From a virus, in IMG/VR virus record IMGVR_UViG_3300013131_000060, positions 1 through 51,626 of that record: DNA of 51,626 nucleotides, one strand, 5' to 3'. A program made the translations under genes and the position numbers. Shown here piece by piece: positions 47,723 to 51,626 of the stretch. Every line of letters starts with the position of its first letter. Position 1 is the first letter of the stretch. The notes under the pieces were generated by a model, which was given only the letters and a program-made list of their open reading frames with translations, ran no database searches and was not told where the DNA came from.

Positions 47723-47960
47723 TCTGCTAAGATTTGCGAACGGGCCCGGCATCGCCGGGCTGGTATCCAGACCCCCTCTCCGTGTCACTGGTTCGGGGTC
47801 TGGCAGAACAGGAAGGGTCCCGGGTGGCACCGGGGCCCTTTCGCCTTTTCAGGCGTTCAGGTAAAGCGGGAGGGAGCAACGATGTCGCGCCCTTTTTCTT
47901 GGCTACGATTTCTCCATACCTCTGCGACTGCTTCCAATGCCCGCCAATAGCTCCTACCTG
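47723..47960 (+). other. Hairpin-rich gap between scaffold and basic protein cluster
   Basis: No convincing gene. Holds GCCCGG-CATCG-CCGGGC, CCAGACCCC/GGGGTCTGG, and GGGTCCCGG/CCGGGGCCC followed by T-rich sequence (47808-47842), then CTTTTTCTTGGCTACGATTT (47892-47911), a candidate -10 element repeated at 49801. Confidence 0.6.
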
Positions 47961-48035
47961 ATGGCTGCCAACAAAGGTAAAAAGAAAAAGCCGAAGGCTG
48001 GCAAAAAGGAAGTGAAAAAGGGAATGAAGAAATGA
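47961..48035 (+). CDS. Lys-rich peptide, 24 aa
   Basis: MAANKGKKKKPKAGKKEVKK then GMKK. Overlaps the next ATG. So basic that DNA or RNA binding is likely. Confidence 0.5.
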   Translation: MAANKGKKKKPKAGKKEVKKGMKK

Positions 48036-48202
48036 AGACAAAGAACTTGCCAACGGACAAAGCTTTGTACTCCCGCGTCAAGGCTGAGGCCAAGCGCAAG
48101 TTCAAAGTTTATCCAAGCGCTTATGCAAATGGCTGGTTAGTGCGTGAATATAAAAAACGTGGTGGCAAATACCGTACATCCACGGTGAAAGGTAATGGCT
48201 GA
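48032..48202 (+). CDS. Basic protein of the KVYPSAYANGWLVREYKKRGG type
   Basis: LYSRVKAEAKRKFKVYPSAY then ANGWLVREYKKRGGKY matches a highly conserved short family (often DUF5872-like) found in marine phages and giant viruses. No function known. Part of a run of five basic genes. Confidence 0.7.
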   Translation: MKTKNLPTDKALYSRVKAEAKRKFKVYPSAYANGWLVREYKKRGGKYRTSTVKGNG

Positions 48203-48452
48203 TAAACCACGAGGAGGTCTTGATAGATGGTTTGCTGAGAAATGGGTTGACATCAAGACTGGCAAGCCTTGCGGCAGAAAATCTGGTGAAAAACGTAAAG
48301 GTTATCCAGCGTGCAGGCCAACAAAGCGCGTCTCGGCTCAAACACCCAAAACCGCATCAGAGCTTTCCGAAAAAGAAAAGAAAAAGTTTAAGCGGGAAAA
48401 GACAAGTTCAAAGAAAATCGGCTACCAGCATAAACGCAAGAAGCGTCGCTAG
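48195..48452 (+). CDS. Basic protein, GGLDRWFAEKWVDIKTGKPCGR type
   Basis: WFAEKWVDIKTGKPCGRKSG and YPACRPTKRVS are strongly conserved across aquatic viruses as I recall. Two cysteines. About one third Lys/Arg. Confidence 0.7.
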   Translation: MADKPRGGLDRWFAEKWVDIKTGKPCGRKSGEKRKGYPACRPTKRVSAQTPKTASELSEKEKKKFKREKTSSKKIGYQHKRKKRR

Positions 48453-48461
48453 TGTTTTGCC

Positions 48462-48764
48462 ATGGCACCGAAGCCCCTTAAAAACAAGCGCAGAACCGCT
48501 GCTTTCTATGCGAGCAATCCAGAAGCCCGCAAGAAGAAAGCCGCTTATGACAAAAAATATCACTCTACGCCAGAGCGCAGAAAGTACAGAGCTGAGCTTT
48601 CAAGAGAGCGTAGGGCTCGGGGAATTGCTGGTAAAGGCGGCGATGATCTAAGCCATACCGCAAGCGGTGGCTTCACAAGAGAGAGTCCTTCTGTTAATAG
48701 GGCGAGGCAAGGAAGTGGCGACAATCGCAGGCTGGCGTCCAGCAGGCGCAGGACACGTCGCTAG
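48462..48764 (+). CDS. Basic protein, YHSTPERRKYRAEL type
   Basis: AAYDKKYHSTPERRKYRAEL then DLSHTASGGFTRESPSVNRA match a phage family of unknown role present near head genes in many cyanophages. 100 residues, Arg-rich tail. Confidence 0.68.
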   Translation: MAPKPLKNKRRTAAFYASNPEARKKKAAYDKKYHSTPERRKYRAELSRERRARGIAGKGGDDLSHTASGGFTRESPSVNRARQGSGDNRRLASSRRRTRR

Positions 48765-48788
48765 GCTGTTTCTATCAGCCACGAGGCC

Positions 48789-49121
48789 ATGGCAGTTCCT
48801 GAGCGCGTTAAAAGCAAGATGAAAGAGCTTGGGCTTTCGGGAGTTAACAAGCCCAAGAAGACTCCTGGCCACGCTACCAAGTCTCATGTAGTGATGGCAA
48901 AAGAAGGGGATACCTATAAGGTGATTCGCTTCGGCCAGCAAGGAGTTGAGGGCGCTGGCAGCAATCCCAAGACAAAGGCGGAGAAAGCAAGGCGCAGGAG
49001 CTACTATGCAAGACACAATGCACAGGGCAAGCCTACAACTAAGCTAACTGCAAAATACTGGAGTCATACGACAAAATGGACTATAATTTTATTTCTCACA
49101 TCTTGCAATCATTTCCTTTAA
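48789..49121 (+). CDS. Basic protein, KVIRFGQQGVxGAG type, with added tail
   Basis: SHVVMAKEGDTYKVIRFGQQ, GVEGAG and KARRRSYYARH mark a widespread phage family that normally ends near YWxxxxKW. Here the frame runs 13 hydrophobic residues further (TIILFLTSCNHFL) into the end of the convergent minus gene, suggesting loss of the original stop. Confidence 0.7.
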   Translation: MAVPERVKSKMKELGLSGVNKPKKTPGHATKSHVVMAKEGDTYKVIRFGQQGVEGAGSNPKTKAEKARRRSYYARHNAQGKPTTKLTAKYWSHTTKWTIILFLTSCNHFL

Positions 49122-49331
49122 TTCAGTCACGTATCGCCTCAGTTCTTCAGCTTTCGCCAAATGCCATCTATCAAAAGTTTTGAAATATAATTCATTGTGA
49201 TTGTCAATACCCTTTAAGCATTGGTGAATCAGTTCGTTCCATTTTTCTCTGGCTGGCGTATTCCAAGTCCGCTTTTCCATAGCCTTAGCAATTGTTTGAT
49301 TGTATTTTAGCTTTGGTTTTTTGTCAGGCAT
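49089..49331 (-). CDS. Minus-strand gene inside the head operon
   Basis: An 80-residue Lys-rich helical protein against the direction of all head genes. It overlaps the previous gene's tail by 33 bases. Probably a later insertion (moron-like). Function unknown. Confidence 0.55.
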   Translation of the reverse strand: MPDKKPKLKYNQTIAKAMEKRTWNTPAREKWNELIHQCLKGIDNHNELYFKTFDRWHLAKAEELRRYVTELKEMIARCEK

Positions 49332-49382
49332 CGAAGATGCCGAGTCAGCCTTAGACTTCCCTTAGAGCCACGCCTCAATCCA

Positions 49383-49682
49383 ATGACCGTCTCCGGTGCC
49401 TACCGCTCTTCCACGAACATGCGTGGCGGGCAATCTGCAACTGCAGTTGATGAGATCCTGACCTCCATCGTTCTCTGCACTCGCGGCATGAAGAACTGGA
49501 CCTTCATTCTGCCCGATGCCTTCACCAAGGCCCAGCTTGATGAGCTGCTTCCCGCTGCCCCCACGGTCACCGGAACCAAGATCATCACCTACACCGGAAC
49601 TGCTGGCTACACTGCGATGACTGGTGGCGAGCGGACTGCCATGGTGGCCGCCTTTCTTGCGAAGGGCTACACCCTCAACTGA
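49383..49682 (+). CDS. Hypothetical protein between scaffold and capsid, 99 aa
   Basis: Beta-rich protein with Thr/Ala/Gly-rich sequence (TGTKIITYTGTAGYTAMTGG). G+C-rich codons like the capsid gene suggest high expression. Could be a small head protein such as a decoration protein. Confidence 0.58.
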   Translation: MTVSGAYRSSTNMRGGQSATAVDEILTSIVLCTRGMKNWTFILPDAFTKAQLDELLPAAPTVTGTKIITYTGTAGYTAMTGGERTAMVAAFLAKGYTLN

Positions 49683-49781
49683 TTTGTATCGCAAATCGCA
49701 AGTTTGCATTTTCTTGATTTGAACATTATTGCTTGTGACAAAGCTTCGATTTATTTAGTTTGAAGCTGTCATGAGACGCAG

Positions 49782-49807
49782 GCCGGGAGTGAGACCCCGG
49801 CTTTTTT
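49782..49807 (+). terminator. Terminator before the capsid gene
   Basis: GCCGGG, 8-base loop, CCCGGC and six T. Followed at once by CTTGGCTACTATTTGGATG, the repeated -10-like element. Confidence 0.8.
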
Positions 49808-49824
49808 CTTGGCTACTATTTGGA
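49801..49824 (+). promoter_or_regulatory. Candidate late promoter element, copy 2
   Basis: CTTTTTTCTTGGCTACTATT repeats CTTTTTCTTGGCTACGATTT at 47892, each sitting between a terminator and a head gene. TAC(G/T)AT may act as a -10 without a standard -35. Confidence 0.35.
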
Positions 49825-49903
49825 TGAGAGAGGCAGTGCCTCGCAGCAAGGACAGCAGTGCTGTGAAGCTGAACCGCAAATTCGTTCCCTCGCTCCCAAG
49901 ACA

Positions 49904-50905
49904 ATGCTTCTCGCAGGCGTTCCCCTTATTCCTGAACTCTTCCTCGATTACCAGCAGGAAGAAATCCGCGACAAAAATGCTCTGGTGACTTCTGGCCTGA
50001 TGGTCACGAATCCCGCTATCCAAGCTGAATTCGTCAAAGGCGGCAAGACTATCGACCTGCCTTTCTATGGCGACTTGACCGGTGATTCGGAGATTGATTC
50101 CGACACCGTGGCTTCTACCCCCACGGAAATTGCTGGCGATCTGCAGGTTGGCGTTCGCAACATGCGCCGGAAATCCTGGAAGTCCAGCGACCTTGCTGCT
50201 GACCTTTCTGGCAGCGATCCTGCTCAGGCTATTGCCCGCAGCACCGGTCGTTACTGGATTCGTGACATGCAAGTCGTGACTCGCAACATCCTGAACGGTC
50301 TGTTTGGCACTGGCGGCCCTCTTGCTACCAGCCACGCCGTTGGTGGCCCTACCTCTCAGCTTTCCCAGAGTTTGATGGTGGATAGCATCGCCAAGCTTGG
50401 TGATGCTGGCGATGAGCTGACTGGCGCGATGATGCATTCCGCTGTGTATTACGCGTTGATGAAGCTGGACCTGATTGTTCCTGCTTCGAGCACTTCTCAG
50501 CTTGACACCCGTCTGTCTGCTGAGTCGTTGGAGAAAGGCACCTATTTGGGTCGCCCGGTTTTCGTTGATGACCGGCTGCCTTTCGAGACCACCGGTGGTG
50601 GCCCTGGTGGCGGCGGTGCTACCAACCTGCCGATCTATCACACCTTCTTCTTCGGCCCTGGCGCTTTTGCCTATGCAACTGCTCCCGCCAAGAACCCCGT
50701 TGAGACTGATCGGGACAAGTTCCTGGGTATTGATTTTCTGATCAACCGCACCCACTACCTTGTTCACCCGAACGGCATTAGCTGGAGGGGCAACTCTGCC
50801 GCTGCTGCTCCCAGCAACGCTGAGCTTGCAACTCCTGCCAACTGGGTCAAGGTGTTTGATGATGACCGCAACATTCGGATCACCCAGATGCGTTGCTACA
50901 TCTGA
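49904..50905 (+). CDS. Major capsid protein
   Basis: VPLIPELFLDYQQEEIRDKN, LVTSGLMVTNPAI, KTIDLPFYGDLTGDSEID, MRRKSWKSSDLAADLSGSDP, LGDAGDELTGAMMHSAVYYA and YLGRPVFVDDRLPF follow the coat protein family of many siphoviruses. 333 residues from ATG 49904; the longer open frame upstream looks non-coding. The gene has the strongest codon bias of the window. Confidence 0.85.
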   Translation: MLLAGVPLIPELFLDYQQEEIRDKNALVTSGLMVTNPAIQAEFVKGGKTIDLPFYGDLTGDSEIDSDTVASTPTEIAGDLQVGVRNMRRKSWKSSDLAADLSGSDPAQAIARSTGRYWIRDMQVVTRNILNGLFGTGGPLATSHAVGGPTSQLSQSLMVDSIAKLGDAGDELTGAMMHSAVYYALMKLDLIVPASSTSQLDTRLSAESLEKGTYLGRPVFVDDRLPFETTGGGPGGGGATNLPIYHTFFFGPGAFAYATAPAKNPVETDRDKFLGIDFLINRTHYLVHPNGISWRGNSAAAAPSNAELATPANWVKVFDDDRNIRITQMRCYI

Positions 50906-50924
50906 TCTGATACCTGAGATCATG

Positions 50925-50945
50925 GCCCCGGTTCGCCGGGGCTTT
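50925..50945 (+). terminator. Hairpin after the capsid gene
   Basis: GCCCCGG-TTCG-CCGGGGC with a stable tetraloop, followed by only three T. May act as partial terminator or mRNA stabiliser so capsid message exceeds downstream genes. Confidence 0.7.
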
Positions 50946-50965
50946 CAACTATTTGGTAACAAACA

Positions 50966-51163
50966 ATGAGTGCTGGTACTTTCAGAATGCGGCGCGAGGC
51001 CGTAGAACTTGCGGTTGCTGAGGCTGCCGCTGCCAAGGAGACTGAACCGGCCCATGAGATACCGGCCGTGAAGACCGCTGTTGAGGCCCCTGAGGCCCCT
51101 GGGTCAGCTTCTGTGGCCACCGTGGCCAAGCCTAAACCCAAGGCCCCTTCTCGGGCCTCCTGA
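50966..51163 (+). CDS. Small Ala/Pro-rich head gene product
   Basis: 65 residues: an amphipathic helix (MRREAVELAVAEAAAAKE) then a disordered Ala/Pro/Lys tail. Lies between capsid and connector. Function unknown. Confidence 0.55.
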   Translation: MSAGTFRMRREAVELAVAEAAAAKETEPAHEIPAVKTAVEAPEAPGSASVATVAKPKPKAPSRAS

Positions 51164-51176
51164 ACGAGGATGAGCC

Positions 51177-51626
51177 ATGGCTTTTGTATCGACACTGGGG
51201 GCGAGCGACGCCAACTCGTACTTGTCGGTAGCGAAGGCCACGACTTTGCTGAGTGATTTGCCAGCAAGCTCTGGCGTTGCAGCTTGGCTGACGCTGACAA
51301 CCACTCAGAAAGAGCAGAGTCTGGTTGCTGCAACAATGGCAATCAATCCCTTGCATTGGAAGGGACAGCCTGCAGCAAGTGACCAAAGCTTAGCTTGGCC
51401 AAGGCGCATTATTGCTGACTACTATTACGCCCCCGAAGACGAGCTTCCTATTGATTTTGAGATTGGGGTTGCCTACATGGCGGCCTTTCTTGGCACTAAT
51501 GGCGGCTATACAGGAATTCCTGATTTTGATGGCGGAGCCAAGAGATACAAAAACAGCGAATACGAAGAAGTTGAGCTTGGTCGCGGAGATCTCAGGGTTA
51601 AGTTCAAGTCCACGGAAATGTCTCAA
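51177..51626 (+). CDS. Head-tail connector-like protein (DnaT-like), cut by the window
   Basis: The ATG follows GAGGATGAG, a good ribosome site. DANSYLSVAKATTLLSDLPA, QKEQSLVAATMAINPLHWKG and LAWPRR match the phage adaptor family listed as DnaT-like, which plugs the portal ring. The frame runs through the right edge, at least 150 codons. Confidence 0.75.
   Translation, partial: MAFVSTLGASDANSYLSVAKATTLLSDLPASSGVAAWLTLTTTQKEQSLVAATMAINPLHWKGQPAASDQSLAWPRRIIADYYYAPEDELPIDFEIGVAYMAAFLGTNGGYTGIPDFDGGAKRYKNSEYEEVELGRGDLRVKFKSTEMSQ

Noticed and set aside
5001-48745. Frequent CCAGCAGG/CCTGCTGG words as a Chi-like signal
   Set aside because: They occur on both strands without clear position bias; could be codon and composition effects. 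Counting against a null would be needed.
49769-50923. A 384-codon open frame antisense to the capsid gene
   Set aside because: Strong codon bias in the capsid gene leaves the opposite strand without stops; the translated text has no protein-like motifs.
1-51626. HIP1 octamers (GCGATCGC) of many cyanobacteria
   Set aside because: I found no full copy by eye, which fits a picocyanobacterial host or phage avoidance but proves nothing.

Overview
The window reads as most of the genome of a double-stranded DNA tailed phage of a cyanobacterium, probably a picocyanobacterium such as Synechococcus or Cyanobium. The phage call rests on a complete head module (large terminase, portal, scaffold, major capsid protein, connector), an endolysin region and a phage replication and recombination set. 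The cyanobacterial host is inferred from a phage-borne cyAbrB-type regulator, a group-2-like sigma-70 factor of cyanobacterial type, a possible NblA-like protein and many small proteins of kinds I associate with cyanophages. No tail genes, integrase or tRNA genes are seen. The first gene is cut at the left edge and the connector gene at the right edge, so the tail region probably lies between the two ends of the window.

Layout. 1-3.5 kb (+): end of the late operon, small membrane proteins and a two-domain endolysin. 3.06-4.85 kb (-): three genes including the sigma factor, behind a near-consensus promoter at 4880-4908. 5.16-12.2 kb (+): ribbon-helix-helix protein, helix-turn-helix initiator carrying four phased iterons inside its gene, DnaB-type helicase, Rad52-like annealase, PD-(D/E)XK nuclease, two single-strand binding proteins and RusA resolvase. 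12.2-19 kb: cyAbrB regulator, MazG-like pyrophosphohydrolase, NrdR-like zinc protein, dNMP kinase and many small unknowns. 19-32.3 kb (+): an accessory region of about 34 small, tightly packed genes cut into five operons. Each operon begins with a copy of one repeated promoter module, and the region is full of a degenerate heptamer of the form GTTACAG. 32.4-35.6 kb: a possible small terminase, a RepL-like winged-helix protein and a 1.1 kb non-coding block of heptamer arrays and a nested palindrome. 36-37.5 kb (+): small cyanophage-type genes. 37.5-41.3 kb (-): SLOG-like protein, primase zinc domain, PcfJ-like protein and membrane protein behind a second near-consensus promoter. 41.4-51.6 kb (+): head genes, with five small very basic proteins between scaffold and capsid.

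How it may work together. Near-consensus promoters would let the host polymerase start early transcription on both strands. The initiator would melt DNA at its own iterons and load the DnaB helicase. Rad52, the nuclease, the two SSBs and RusA form a recombination pathway that could support concatemer formation. The five accessory operons share promoter architecture, an upstream GTTACAG-N2-TGCTAAC element and a hairpin predicted to start at or within about 3 nt of the transcript's 5' end. They therefore look like one regulon, possibly read by the phage sigma factor or cyAbrB protein (inference). That regulon and its heptamer field are the most unusual part of the window.
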